Source: AC-32 sp963755635 (GTDB lineage: Bacteria > Actinomycetota > Thermoleophilia > Gaiellales > Gaiellaceae). From it: DNA of 64,000 nucleotides. The position numbers were made by a program, and so were the translations under genes. Shown here in pieces: positions 1 to 7,743 of this stretch. How positions within the stretch are numbered: position 1 is the stretch's first letter; each line of letters opens with the position of its first letter. The stretch spans positions 26,592 to 90,591 of the forward strand of contig CAVWKS010000037.1 of assembly GCA_963755635.1 (NCBI GenBank), read 5' to 3'. The notes beneath the pieces are model-generated. The model was not told where the DNA came from. It made no database searches and saw only the letters and a program-made list of their open reading frames with translations.

Positions 1-261
1 CTCGAATGCCGCCGCGCGGGCGTCGGCGAGCAGGCGCTGCTTGAACTCCGGATCGACCCAGGCGCGCGCGACAACGCGTGCGCCGTCAGCCGGCGTGCGC
101 GAGACGAGCGCGTCGATCCTCGCGCGCACGTCCTCGCGGCGGATCGCGCCCTTCTCGAAGAGGAGCTCTTCCAGCGCCCGGACACGCGCTGCGGCCGCCG
201 GCTCGTCGCCGTTCGTGATCGGGGCGTGGTCATGGTCATGGTCGTGGTCGTGCTCGCTCAT
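1..261 (-). CDS. Nitrile hydratase alpha / thiocyanate hydrolase gamma subunit, N-terminal part
   Basis: This is the first 87 residues of the metal-binding subunit of a nitrile hydratase-family enzyme, which hydrates nitriles or hydrolyses thiocyanate. After a His/Asp-rich start (MSEHDHDHDHDH) it has the family N-terminal helices, including RVRALEELLFEKG and RAWVDPEFKQRLL, which are typical of NHase alpha. The CxxCSC metal-binding claw lies beyond the window edge, so cobalt versus iron type cannot be judged. The ATG (259-261) overlaps the stop of the upstream half-beta gene as ATGA, implying translational coupling. The alternating His-Asp run could bind metal during maturation, but that is inference. 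Family membership is firm; nitrile versus thiocyanate substrate is open. Confidence 0.85.
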   Translation of the reverse strand, partial: MSEHDHDHDHDHAPITNGDEPAAAARVRALEELLFEKGAIRREDVRARIDALVSRTPADGARVVARAWVDPEFKQRLLADARAAAFE

Positions 262-509
262 TCCGCTGACTCCAGCCAGTGCTCGAAGATGTCGACGTAC
301 ACGCGGTAATCGCCGCGGGTGAATCCGACGGAGTAGAGACGCACCTCGGGGAGCCCGTCGCCGCCGTAGGCGCGCGTCTCGGGATTCGTGAACGATCCGT
401 GGTCGCGTTCGATGCAGCCGATCTTGCCCTTGCAGTAACCGGGGGTTCGGTGATGGCCCTCGTGGTGGCGAGCCGCGACCCGCACTCGGTCCCCGACGCG
501 ATACGTCAT
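258..509 (-). CDS. Nitrile hydratase beta subunit, C-terminal half (separate polypeptide)
   Basis: An 83-residue protein matching the SH3-like C-terminal domain of nitrile hydratase beta: it begins with YRVGDRVRV, contains HRTPGYCKGKIG, and ends in YSVGFTRGDYRVYVDIFEHWLE. A conventional beta subunit is about 220 residues, so this is only the C-terminal half. The N-terminal half is the preceding gene. The split is clean rather than a frameshift: each half has its own start and the junctions are ATGA overlaps on both sides. The same arrangement is known from thiocyanate hydrolase (scnB-scnA-scnC) and from three-subunit nitrile hydratases such as that of toyocamycin biosynthesis. It should assemble with its neighbours into an alpha/beta/gamma heterotrimer. 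Confidence 0.85.
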   Translation of the reverse strand: MTYRVGDRVRVAARHHEGHHRTPGYCKGKIGCIERDHGSFTNPETRAYGGDGLPEVRLYSVGFTRGDYRVYVDIFEHWLESAE

Positions 510-793
510 CCGGCGAGCCTCGCGTCGAGCTCACCGGGAGCGAGGACGCCTTTCTCGCTGAGGATCGTCTCGACCGAGTAGAGCCAGCGCTCGTAGTACG
601 ACGCGCGCTCGTACTCGTCAGGCGGCATGCTCTCGATCCCGCGCCTCAGCTCGTCGACGTTCATCACGCCCTGGCGGCCGAGCGCACCCACGAGCGCGTC
701 AGTCAAGAGCTCCCAGTCGGCGAGCGTGTGCTCGCTCCGGTCGATCGGCGCGTCGGTCGGCAACCCGCCCCGGTCGTGCACGGCTCGGTCCAC
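506..793 (-). CDS. Nitrile hydratase beta subunit, N-terminal half (separate polypeptide)
   Basis: A 95-residue protein with the helical N-terminal domain of nitrile hydratase beta: VHDRGGLP at the start, then the EYERASYYERWLYSVETILSEKG helix region, ending with ELDAR. The start is a GTG at 791-793, 18 bp after the cupredoxin stop, and it keeps the family VHDxGG motif at the N-terminus. Its stop overlaps the next ATG as ATGA. The sequence also resembles nitrile hydratase activator/accessory proteins, which share this fold. Because it is followed directly by the C-terminal half and the alpha subunit, a structural-subunit role is preferred. Confidence 0.82.
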   Translation of the reverse strand: MDRAVHDRGGLPTDAPIDRSEHTLADWELLTDALVGALGRQGVMNVDELRRGIESMPPDEYERASYYERWLYSVETILSEKGVLAPGELDARLAG

Positions 794-811
794 GCGGCGA
801 TCGTAGCTCGG

Positions 812-1174
812 TCAGCGCCGGACGCGCAGGACCGCGCGCATGCCGAGCTGTGCATGGTCCGCGACCGAGCACCAGAGCCGGTAGCGGCCGGGCAGCAGCT
901 TGAGTGCGACGTCCGTGTGCTTCCCGGGCGCCGTCTGGGGGATCGCATAGGTTCGCGTGCCGCCGATCCGGCGCAGGCGCAGATCGTGCGGGTCCTGGCC
1001 GTCGTTCTGGAGCTCCACGATGACCCTGCCGGCCTTCACCGACCCGCGCGAGAGCACGAGGTGGAACTCGCTCGCGCCCACGCCGAGCCGCGCGGGCGTC
1101 GAATGCGCGGAGCTCGCCGAGTGCGCGAAGAGCACTGCGTACGCGGTGACGGCTACGAGGGCGGCGCGGATCAC
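812..1174 (-). CDS. Secreted cupredoxin-like (blue copper) protein
   Basis: About 120 residues with an N-terminal signal segment (IRAALVAVTAYAVLFAHS) and a plastocyanin-type beta domain. The likely type-1 copper ligands are visible: His in QDPHDLRL, then Cys-x4-His-x4-Met in WCSVADHAQLGM. The GTG start at 1172-1174 is chosen because it overlaps the DUF1501 stop as GTGA and places the signal peptide at the N-terminus; the frame stays open further upstream but only through the neighbour gene. It probably acts outside the membrane in electron transfer or copper binding. It lies inside the operon that ends with the nitrile hydratase genes, so a link to that enzyme or to the DUF1501/DUF1800 pair is possible but unproven. 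Confidence 0.8.
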   Translation of the reverse strand: MIRAALVAVTAYAVLFAHSASSAHSTPARLGVGASEFHLVLSRGSVKAGRVIVELQNDGQDPHDLRLRRIGGTRTYAIPQTAPGKHTDVALKLLPGRYRLWCSVADHAQLGMRAVLRVRR

Positions 1175-2532
1175 TTGACGAGCACCGGCCGCTGGAACGA
1201 AGACGCGCCTGGAATGACCGCGGCCGCGTCCTCGCCGAGCCACTGCTCGAGCAGCGAGCAGTAGACGCCGCGGAAGTCGCTGGTCGCGCGCAGGTTTCCG
1301 TCGTCGTCGAGGTTGGCCACGCCGGCGAACTCGCCGATCATCTGGCCGCGCGCGCGGGTGCCGATCAGGAAGGCGGTCCCCGCCGCGCCGTGGTCGGTCC
1401 CGTCGCTCCCGTTCTCCTCGGCGCGGCGGCCGAACTCCGACCAGACAAGCGTCAGCACGCGGTCGGCGAGCCCGCGGGCCTCGAGGTCGCGCTGGAAGGC
1501 GAGCAGGCTGCGGGCGGTGAGGTCGAGCCCGTCGGCGAGGGCCTTGGGCTGATCCGAGTGCGTGTCGTACTCGCCGGGCGCCGTGATGGCGACGCAGCGC
1601 AGCGGCAGGTTTGCCGCGAGCATCGCCGCCAGTCCGGCGAGCTGCTTCGGGAACTCGTCGCCGTCCGGGTAGGGAACCGGAGTTCCGTAGCCGTTGCCGG
1701 TGAAGGGCGCGAGCTGTTGCCGTAGCCGGTCGGCCTGGGCCGTGGCCTGTGCGGCCTGATTCAGGAACGGGTCCGAGCGGCGCGCGCCGAGCGGCTGGAG
1801 AGCATCGAGCATGCGGGTCTCGACGTCGCCCCAGACGCCGTGCGCCCCGAACGTGTAGTCGTCGGGCGAGGCGAGAGCCGCCACCGGCACCTTGCTCGAG
1901 GCGAGCGACGGCTGCAGCTGGTAGTCGAGCGAGAGCCCCTGCAGCGGGTTGTCGCGGGTGCCCGCGTGGTCGAGGTAGCGGCCCATCCAGCCGGTGACGA
2001 GCTGGGCCTGGGTCGCGCCGACCTCCCAGAAGTGGCGCGAGGTGAAGTGCGATTGGTCGGGATGCGTGTAGCCGACCGCCGGCATGACGCTGACCTTGCC
2101 CTCGCCGTGGAGGGTCGCGAACGGCTGCAGCGACGGGTGCCAGTAGAGCCGGTTGTCCTCGGCGAACGGCGTCCCGTCCTTTGCATCGAGCGCGAGCGAG
2201 GGCCGAAGCTGCCGGTAGCGCCCGTCGAGGGCCGGGTAGAGAACCGAGAGCGCGTCGGTGCCGCCGGGCAGGAAGACCGAGACGAGCACGGGCTGTGCCG
2301 GCCCACTCGCCGCACGCGCGATGCCTTCCTCGAAGAGCTTGAGCTTGCCGGCGCCGTAGACCGCGAGCGCGAGGCCGAACGTGCGCGTCACGAACGCGCG
2401 CCGGTCGAGCCCAGTGCCGGCCGGCCGCGGCATGCCCGGCTCGATCGCCGGCAGCCCGCGCCCCGCTTCGGCGGCGGTCCTGCGCACGAACGAGGCCCGG
2501 GAGAACTCGTCGCAGTGGTGGCAGCGGCTCAT
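1171..2532 (-). CDS. DUF1501 family protein with twin-arginine signal
   Basis: A 453-residue DUF1501 protein, a family with an alkaline-phosphatase-like core and mostly unknown function. An N-terminal CHHCDEFSR segment precedes a twin-arginine-like signal (DRRAFVTRTFGLALAVYG), consistent with Tat export. Core features include LPGGTDALS, HPDQSHFTSRHFWE, APGEYDTHSDQ and VWSEFGRRAEENGSDGTDHG; the last two are the usual family signature blocks. The ATG at 2530-2532 overlaps the DUF1800 stop (ATGA). DUF1800 and DUF1501 genes are paired across many bacteria, and the two products are thought to work together. Export is inferred from the signal; the substrate is unknown. Confidence 0.92.
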   Translation of the reverse strand: MSRCHHCDEFSRASFVRRTAAEAGRGLPAIEPGMPRPAGTGLDRRAFVTRTFGLALAVYGAGKLKLFEEGIARAASGPAQPVLVSVFLPGGTDALSVLYPALDGRYRQLRPSLALDAKDGTPFAEDNRLYWHPSLQPFATLHGEGKVSVMPAVGYTHPDQSHFTSRHFWEVGATQAQLVTGWMGRYLDHAGTRDNPLQGLSLDYQLQPSLASSKVPVAALASPDDYTFGAHGVWGDVETRMLDALQPLGARRSDPFLNQAAQATAQADRLRQQLAPFTGNGYGTPVPYPDGDEFPKQLAGLAAMLAANLPLRCVAITAPGEYDTHSDQPKALADGLDLTARSLLAFQRDLEARGLADRVLTLVWSEFGRRAEENGSDGTDHGAAGTAFLIGTRARGQMIGEFAGVANLDDDGNLRATSDFRGVYCSLLEQWLGEDAAAVIPGASSFQRPVLVK

Positions 2533-3857
2533 GAGGTCTGGAGGTCGGGGGACGAGGCGAGCAGCTGCCGGAGCGCGTTCTCGATCAGCGGCGGGTACTG
2601 CTCCTTCTTCCACTTGGCGTTGGCGTCGCCGAGCGCCCGTCTCGCGAAGCGCTTCAGCTCGCTGTGCGTCCGGCCGGTGAGGACGGGGCTGCCGAAGAAC
2701 GTCTCTGCACGGCTCAGCAGCTTCGCCGCGTCGTCGGGAAGCTGCGCCTTGTCCTTGAGGACATGCGGCTCGATTACCCGCGAGGCGATCATCCAGCGGG
2801 CGCGAAAGGTCGAGGTGTCCAGCCAGCGCGTGTCGTCCCAGCCGGCCACGTTCGGCGGATAGAAGAGCTGCTGGCCGGCGAGGTTCATCAGCCAGACCCA
2901 GTCCTCGGTGTCGATCCCGCGCCTGACCGCGCGCAGGAGACCCGCGAGGTAGACCGCGGGCGGCTTCACCATGCGCGGCCCGTTGTACAGAGCCGGGTGC
3001 TTCAGGATCGCCTCGACGACTGGGCGCACGGAGTGGCCGCTGTGGACGTACAGGTGCTCGAGCTCGCGCTTCGTCGCGGCGGGCGGCCGCGTGGGGACGA
3101 AGTAGCTCCAGAGCTTCGTCACGAAGAAGGACGGGTGCAGGCGGTGCTGGACGCACAGGCGGCACGAGTCGCGCCAGTCGAAGCGGCCGCGCTTGCCGAA
3201 GATCACCTTCACGCCGGGGTCGTGGCGGCGCTTGTCAAAGCGGAACTTGACCGGGCCGAGGTTGTCGTTCCAGTCGTTGCGCCAGCCGGTCAGCGCCCGT
3301 GCCTGCTCCCGCACGTCGCGCTCGGTGTAGCCGCCGCGGTCGGCGCCGATGGTGAAGAGCTCCATCAGCTCGCGCCCGTAGTTCTCATTGGGCGAGTCCT
3401 TGGTGTTGTCGGTCCCGGAGAGCCAGAGCAGCATCGCCGGGTCGTGGGTGACGTCCTGGAGCAGGGTCGAGAACGAGCCGAGCGCGTGCTTTCGGAAGAG
3501 GTTGTTCTGGCGGATGATCAGCCGCGCGTTGCTGGTCTCGGCCGAGGTCGCGAACCAGTCGTGCCAGACGAGCGTCATCCGCTCGACCAGCGGCCGGCTC
3601 GTGCGCACCATCCGGTCGAGCCACCAGAGCTCGTCGTGCCCCCACGCGTCGTAGGGCGCCAGCGGCCGCCCGTGGTCGTCGTGCGGCTTCGGCCCGCGCA
3701 GGCGCTCGCGACCGGGGTGCGTCAACGAGTGGACGGCGTGCTCGAGCCCGCGCCTGGCCAGGCGCTCGGCCTCGCCTGGGCGTGGACCGAAACCCGCGCG
3801 CCAGAGGAGACGCTCGGCCTGCGGCTTGCCGAAAGGTCCACGGTAAACAGGCGGCAT
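2529..3857 (-). CDS. DUF1800 family protein
   Basis: A 442-residue DUF1800 protein. It has the family N-terminal block (ERLLWRAGFGPRPGEAERL), then LVERMTLVWHDWFATS, the ENYGRELMELFTIG block, YTERDVREQARALTGW, and the C-terminal PPNVAGWDDTRWLDTS segment. Function is not established for the family. It is the first gene of a minus-strand operon running through DUF1501, cupredoxin and the nitrile hydratase subunits, and is divergent from the serine hydrolase at 3905. Only 47 bp separate the two starts, so the promoter must lie in that gap. No clear signal peptide is visible. Confidence 0.92.
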   Translation of the reverse strand: MPPVYRGPFGKPQAERLLWRAGFGPRPGEAERLARRGLEHAVHSLTHPGRERLRGPKPHDDHGRPLAPYDAWGHDELWWLDRMVRTSRPLVERMTLVWHDWFATSAETSNARLIIRQNNLFRKHALGSFSTLLQDVTHDPAMLLWLSGTDNTKDSPNENYGRELMELFTIGADRGGYTERDVREQARALTGWRNDWNDNLGPVKFRFDKRRHDPGVKVIFGKRGRFDWRDSCRLCVQHRLHPSFFVTKLWSYFVPTRPPAATKRELEHLYVHSGHSVRPVVEAILKHPALYNGPRMVKPPAVYLAGLLRAVRRGIDTEDWVWLMNLAGQQLFYPPNVAGWDDTRWLDTSTFRARWMIASRVIEPHVLKDKAQLPDDAAKLLSRAETFFGSPVLTGRTHSELKRFARRALGDANAKWKKEQYPPLIENALRQLLASSPDLQTS

Positions 3858-3904
3858 GGTCCGGTTATCGGGGCTTCGACGCGCGGGCTGAATAGCCTCT
3901 CAGC

Positions 3905-4774
3905 ATGGAGCTCGCGGAGTTCGGCGAGATCACGAGCGTCGTCGTCTCGCGCGGCGGCGAGATCGCGCTCGAGCAATACGTCGAGGGCGGCGCGGACGAC
4001 CTGCGCAACACGCGTTCCTGCACGAAGACGATCGCCGGGTCGCTGCTCGGGATCGCGATCGAGCGTGGCGTCGTAGCCGGGGTCGACGCGCGGTTGACGC
4101 AGCTGCTCGGTCGGGAGACCGGCGACGCGCGGAAGGACGCGATCACGCTGCGCGACGTGCTGACCATGAGCTCCTGCCTCGACTGCAACGACTGGGACGA
4201 CGAGTCGCCCGGCAACGAGGAGCTGATGTACCCGACCGGCGACTGGGTCGGGTTCGCGCTCGGCCTGCCGGTGCGCGAGGAGCGCGACTTCAGCTACTGC
4301 ACCGCGGGCGTCGTCTGTCTCGGCGTGGCGCTCGAGCGCGCGCTCGGGGAGCCGCTGCCGGACTTCGCCGGGCGCGAGCTGTTCGCGCCGCTCGGGATCG
4401 ACCGCTGGCACTGGCCGCAGACGCCGCGCGGCGAGTCCTCAGCGGCCGGCGGGCTGGAGCTGACGAGCCGCGCGCTGCACGACCTCGGCCGGGCGCACCT
4501 GGAGCGCCGGCTCGTTCCGTCTGCCTGGCTCGACGACGCGATGACCCCGCACGCGCGAATCGACGCGGAGACGGAGTACGGCTACCTCTGGTGGCTCCGC
4601 GAGTTCGGCGGGCACCGCTCCGTGTTCATGACGGGCATGGGCGGCAACCGCGTCCACCTGTTCCCTGACCTCGACGCGGTTGCCGTGATCACGACGACGA
4701 ACTTCCGCCGCCGCGACGCCCACGAGCTCAGCAACCGCCTACTCCTCGAGCGGCTCCTTCCGCTGGTGTTGTAG
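3905..4774 (+). CDS. Serine hydrolase, class C beta-lactamase-like
   Basis: A 289-residue member of the penicillin-binding/class C beta-lactamase fold. The S-x-x-K pair is in RSCTKTIAG near residue 40, the Y-x-N-like element is YCT in FSYCTAGVV, and the third-box equivalent lies around FMTGMGGN. LRDVLTMSS is the usual helix between the first two. No signal peptide is seen, so it is probably cytoplasmic and acts on an ester or amide rather than a cell-wall substrate; that is inference. It stands alone, divergent from the DUF1800 operon and followed by a hairpin. Confidence 0.82.
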   Translation: MELAEFGEITSVVVSRGGEIALEQYVEGGADDLRNTRSCTKTIAGSLLGIAIERGVVAGVDARLTQLLGRETGDARKDAITLRDVLTMSSCLDCNDWDDESPGNEELMYPTGDWVGFALGLPVREERDFSYCTAGVVCLGVALERALGEPLPDFAGRELFAPLGIDRWHWPQTPRGESSAAGGLELTSRALHDLGRAHLERRLVPSAWLDDAMTPHARIDAETEYGYLWWLREFGGHRSVFMTGMGGNRVHLFPDLDAVAVITTTNFRRRDAHELSNRLLLERLLPLVL

Positions 4775-4786
4775 TAGGAAGGCAAA

Positions 4787-4810
4787 GAACGCTCGGCTGG
4801 GCCAGCGTTC
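4787..4810 (+). terminator. Hairpin downstream of the serine hydrolase gene
   Basis: Inverted repeat GAACGCT (4787-4793) and AGCGTTC (4804-4810), with GGC/GCC pairing inside, giving a 10-bp stem with one bulge and a TGG loop. It starts 13 bp after the stop codon and has no T-run. A terminator is plausible. The same GAACGCT core recurs at 6870-6908, so it may instead be a dispersed palindromic element. Confidence 0.45.
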
Positions 4811-4869
4811 GCGAATGTCCCCGATCCGGGTACCTCGGCCGGCTTTCCGTGCAAGATTCGGGTCCGATT

Positions 4870-5388
4870 GTGCGCGATGTGCTGGTCATCTCAGGTCCCT
4901 GCGGCGCCGGCAAGTCGACGGTCGGTTTCGAGTGCCTTGAACTGCTCGAGGCGGGCGGCGTCGCCGCAGCGATGATCGACGCTGAGCTCGCGTACTTCCA
5001 TCCGAAACCGGACGACGACCCCCAGGGCACACGCGTCGCCGAACAGGCACTCGCGGCTGTCGCACCGGTCTACGCGGCCGCCGGCATCGAGCGCCTCCTG
5101 TTGCCGCGGGTAATCGAGCGACCCCGGCATCTCGACATCGTCCGTGCGGCAGTGCCCGGAGCGCGGTTCCAAATCGCATGGCTCGACGTGCCGCCGGAGA
5201 CGATCGGCGAGCGTCTGGCCGCCCGCGAGGTGGGCAGCGGACTCGATTGGCATCTCCGCCGCGCCGAGGAAATCCGGAGCAACGCCCTCGCCGACGACCT
5301 CTTCGACTTCATCATCGACGGCGACCGCCCGGTGCGCGAGGTCTCGCAGGACGTGCTGGCGCACGCCGGCTGGGTAGAGCGATCGTGA
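4870..5388 (+). CDS. P-loop AAA-type nucleotide kinase family protein
   Basis: A protein of about 172 residues beginning RDVLVISGPCGAGKST; GPCGAGKST is a Walker A loop. The rest fits small ATP-dependent kinases such as shikimate or gluconate kinase-like proteins: a DAELAYFHP substrate region, and FQIAWLDVPPETIGERLAARE, which looks like the strand and lid segment. The substrate is not recognisable. GTG at 4870 places the P-loop about 10 residues from the N-terminus; an in-frame GTG at 4849 would add seven residues. Neither has a strong Shine-Dalgarno sequence. It appears monocistronic. Confidence 0.7.
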   Translation: MRDVLVISGPCGAGKSTVGFECLELLEAGGVAAAMIDAELAYFHPKPDDDPQGTRVAEQALAAVAPVYAAAGIERLLLPRVIERPRHLDIVRAAVPGARFQIAWLDVPPETIGERLAAREVGSGLDWHLRRAEEIRSNALADDLFDFIIDGDRPVREVSQDVLAHAGWVERS

Positions 5389-5497
5389 GCAGATACGCGG
5401 CGAATGGTCAAGTCGAGGCCCGTCGTGAGCGAGGCGCCCCTTCTCCACCGACGGACGACAGCAATCTCGTCTGCGCCAGAGTTCCGAGCGAGCGACT

Positions 5498-6085
5498 CTA
5501 GCCCCAGGGCAGGCGTGACCAGTACGGCGGCCGCTCTCGCCGGAACCTCTCGGCGGTCGCATAGACCTGCCCCGGGTCCGACGTCTCCTTCTCCACGCTC
5601 GCGCCGTAGCGCGCTGCGAGGTCCGACACCGGATACCGCACTTCCGGGCTTACGTGTGCCCCAACCATCAGGACGACGCACGGCCCGTCGCCGGCTCCGA
5701 CGAACGCGTGATTCGTCCAGGGTGGCGAATGGAAAAAATCCCAGGCTCGGAGCCGTCGCTCCTCGCCTTCGACGAGCAGCCTGCACTCACCTGCCAGAAC
5801 GAGGAACGCCTCCTGATTCGCCTCGGCGTGGTAGACGCCGCTCTGGCCCGGCTCGAGCACGGTCACATTGATCCCGAGCTGCGGGAACTCGATCGGAGGT
5901 TCGCCGTACTCGTTCGCGAACCAACACGCCGCACCCCTCGTCTCCGACGAGAACCATTCGGCATCGCGCACGTTGACGACGAACCAACCCTCCGTGACGG
6001 GGGCAAGCCCGGAGCCAGCGTCCTCAAGTCTCGCTTCGTCCACGAGCCGGATACTCGCAGTCCAATAGCCGCGCGTGTCTCGCAT
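5498..6085 (-). CDS. Cupin domain protein
   Basis: About 195 residues with a cupin_2-type barrel. The two cupin blocks are visible: GVYHAEANQEAFLVLAGECRLL (motif 1, His and Glu ligands) and WDFFHSPPWTNHAFVGAG (motif 2, His ligand). The remaining residues include FVVNVRDAEWF, common in single-cupin proteins of unknown substrate. The ATG at 6083-6085 is preferred over the GTG at 6118. The enzymatic role, if any, is unknown: such proteins include isomerases, dioxygenases and sugar-binding regulators. It converges on the P-loop kinase gene, with about 110 bp between stops that hold nothing recognisable. Confidence 0.75.
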   Translation of the reverse strand: MRDTRGYWTASIRLVDEARLEDAGSGLAPVTEGWFVVNVRDAEWFSSETRGAACWFANEYGEPPIEFPQLGINVTVLEPGQSGVYHAEANQEAFLVLAGECRLLVEGEERRLRAWDFFHSPPWTNHAFVGAGDGPCVVLMVGAHVSPEVRYPVSDLAARYGASVEKETSDPGQVYATAERFRRERPPYWSRLPWG

Positions 6086-6161
6086 GGGCGAGTGTGCGGG
6101 AACGTCACCCAAAGGCACCGCAGACGTGGGCGGTACCCTTGCGCGCTAACCGTGGCAGTGC

Positions 6162-6326
6162 CTAGTCCAGCGGCCGCTTCAGCAACACAACGGGCCAAGC
6201 CATGAGGTCGCCGTACTTCAGCGACAGGCCAACCGCCTCCCAGCCCTGCTGTCCGAGCTCGTTCAACTGCTCGGGGGCGAAGACGTCTTCTTCCTTCTTG
6301 ACGCCCTTCGCCTCCTTGAGCGGCAC
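6162..6326 (-). CDS. Small DUF4177-like protein with damaged or unusual start
   Basis: The frame reads FEYLVVPLKEAKG, then EQLNELGQQGWEAVGLS and VVLLKRPLD before a stop, the pattern of 55-65 residue DUF4177-type proteins (N-terminal strand, 'LN.LG..GWE' turn, final strand ending in KRP). No ATG, GTG or TTG lies upstream of FEYL before an in-frame TAG; the expected Met falls on a GCG codon (GCG ACC ACT CGG TTC). The first usable codon is the GTG at 6324-6326, inside the first strand, giving 54 residues. Either the start codon was lost, a sequence error hides it, or a truncated product is made. Function is unknown. Confidence 0.5.
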   Translation of the reverse strand: MPLKEAKGVKKEEDVFAPEQLNELGQQGWEAVGLSLKYGDLMAWPVVLLKRPLD

Positions 6327-6373
6327 GACGAGATACTCGAACCGAGTGGTCGCTCGGCGCTAGGTTGCACGCT

Positions 6374-6871
6374 GTGAGCGCGAACGTCGAGATCCGCCCA
6401 TACGAAGAGTCGGACCTGGAACCGATCGTTGAGTTCTCCTTGCGGGCGTGGCAGCCGGTGTTCGAGTCGCTTCGGCAGGTACTGGGCGACGCGATCTTCG
6501 CGCGCCTCCACCAACCGGACTGGACAGCGGTTCAGGCGGAGGCCGTCCGGTCGAGTTGCACGAGCGATGAGCGGGACGTCTTCGTTGCGGTTGCCGATGG
6601 CCAGCCCGTGGGGTTCGCCGCTGTCGCACTCAACGCGTTCCACGAGCGAATGGGCGTCGTCGACATCATCGCTGTCGATCCGGTCTACCAGCGGCGCGGC
6701 ATCGCGAGGCAGCTGATGGAACGCTCGTCCGAGCATATGCGCGCGAAGGGCATGGACATCGCAGCTGTCGGAACCGGCGGCGACCTCGGACACGGCCCCG
6801 CGCGCGCTCTGTACGAAACGCTCAACTACACGGCACTGCCAGGCGTCAGGTACCTCAGACTGCTCGACTGA
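6374..6871 (+). CDS. GNAT family N-acetyltransferase
   Basis: About 165 residues with a GNAT fold: IRPYEESDLEPIVEFSLRAW at the N-terminus, a central strand GVVDIIAVDPVYQRRG, and the acetyl-CoA pyrophosphate-binding motif QRRGIARQLME. The C-terminal part GHGPARALYETLNYTALP is the usual Tyr-containing helix and strand. GTG at 6374 is chosen because it sits just before the first strand; a TTG at 6365 is also in frame. The acceptor substrate cannot be told. It runs opposite to the small DUF4177-like gene. Confidence 0.85.
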   Translation: MSANVEIRPYEESDLEPIVEFSLRAWQPVFESLRQVLGDAIFARLHQPDWTAVQAEAVRSSCTSDERDVFVAVADGQPVGFAAVALNAFHERMGVVDIIAVDPVYQRRGIARQLMERSSEHMRAKGMDIAAVGTGGDLGHGPARALYETLNYTALPGVRYLRLLD

Positions 6872-6908
6872 ACGCTCGGCGTGACGGCGGTCGAGTGGGC
6901 GAGCGTTC
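6870..6908. terminator. Inverted repeat between convergent GNAT and DUF1385 genes
   Basis: GAACGCTCG (6870-6878) pairs perfectly with CGAGCGTTC (6900-6908) across a 21-nt loop, starting at the GNAT stop codon. It lies between two convergent genes and could end both transcripts, though no T-run follows. The sequence core matches the hairpin at 4787-4810. Confidence 0.4.
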
Positions 6909-6939
6909 TCGCGCCAGAGTGCCCTGCAGCGAACGAACC

Positions 6940-7725
6940 CTAAGCGAGCTCTCGCCGCAGCACGGAAGCCACGGCGGTGAGCGCGATGCGCGTCTCCTCG
7001 TCCGCGGGCTCGCGCGTGGTCAGGCGCTGGAGCGCAAGCCCCGGCAGGAGGAAGGCCCGCGCGACCCGGTAGCGCGAGGCCTGGACGAGCTGCCACAGCT
7101 CCATCGTCAGCGCGAGGGAGAGCAGCGAGACCGCGAACGGCGTGTACGCCTCGGCCGGCAGCGGCCAGACGCGGCCGGCGAGCACGGAGACGGGAACGAC
7201 GAGCGCCGCGAAGTTCGTCCCGCAGCGCGGTGAGAAGCGCGTCGGCTTCGCCGCCGCGAGCCAGGTGTCGACGAGCTCGCGCGATTCCGCGGCTGCGATC
7301 GCGCGGTGCTCGGCGCCGTGCAGGAAGAGCGTGCGGCCGCGCAGGAGCCAGGCGAGCAGCAGTACAGCGGTCGCAATCCCGAGCGGCATCGATGCCGAGT
7401 GCGGCAGGAAGACGAGCGAGAGCGGGGCGAGCACCGCCACCAGCAGGAACAGCCGCTCGCGGGCACGTGCGACGCCGGCGCCGCGGGCGAGCGGCGCGAG
7501 CGAAAGGCCCAGACGGACGAGCCCGCGCAGCAGCGGCACGCGCCTGACCAAGGCCGGCGGTGACGGCATCGAGCCCTCGGACAGCGATCCGTCGCGACGC
7601 GCGAACGCCCAGAAGTTCTCGCTTGCAATCACCACGCCGTCTGCGCGCGCCATGCCGCCCATGCGCGGCAGTTCCGCGGTCTGGTCCGCGCGGAGGAGAA
7701 CAGTGAGGGCGGCGGCGCGATCCAC
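6940..7725 (-). CDS. DUF1385 (YqhQ-like) integral membrane protein
   Basis: About 261 residues. The family N-terminal block is present as MGGMARADGVVI, followed by a basic stretch with VRRVPLLRGLVRLG and several membrane helices (LFLLVAVLAPLSLVFLP; LGIATAVLLLAWLL). The HGAEHRAI and RFSPRCGTNF blocks are the DUF1385 signature. GTG at 7723-7725 gives a short leader before the conserved block, as in YqhQ; an ATG at 7660-7662 would start at the block itself. An in-frame TTG at 7761 lies within a terminator hairpin and is rejected. Function is unknown; such genes often lie near rpmE/prfA or transport genes, but not here. Confidence 0.85.
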   Translation of the reverse strand: MDRAAALTVLLRADQTAELPRMGGMARADGVVIASENFWAFARRDGSLSEGSMPSPPALVRRVPLLRGLVRLGLSLAPLARGAGVARARERLFLLVAVLAPLSLVFLPHSASMPLGIATAVLLLAWLLRGRTLFLHGAEHRAIAAAESRELVDTWLAAAKPTRFSPRCGTNFAALVVPVSVLAGRVWPLPAEAYTPFAVSLLSLALTMELWQLVQASRYRVARAFLLPGLALQRLTTREPADEETRIALTAVASVLRRELA

Positions 7726-7743
7726 AAAGAACAGGATCGCGCG

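Noticed and set aside
1171..3165. 664-residue extension of the DUF1501 frame
   Set aside because: The extra 211 N-terminal residues are an out-of-frame, Arg/Ala-rich reading of the DUF1800 gene. The ATG at 2530-2532 fits the family and the ATGA junction.
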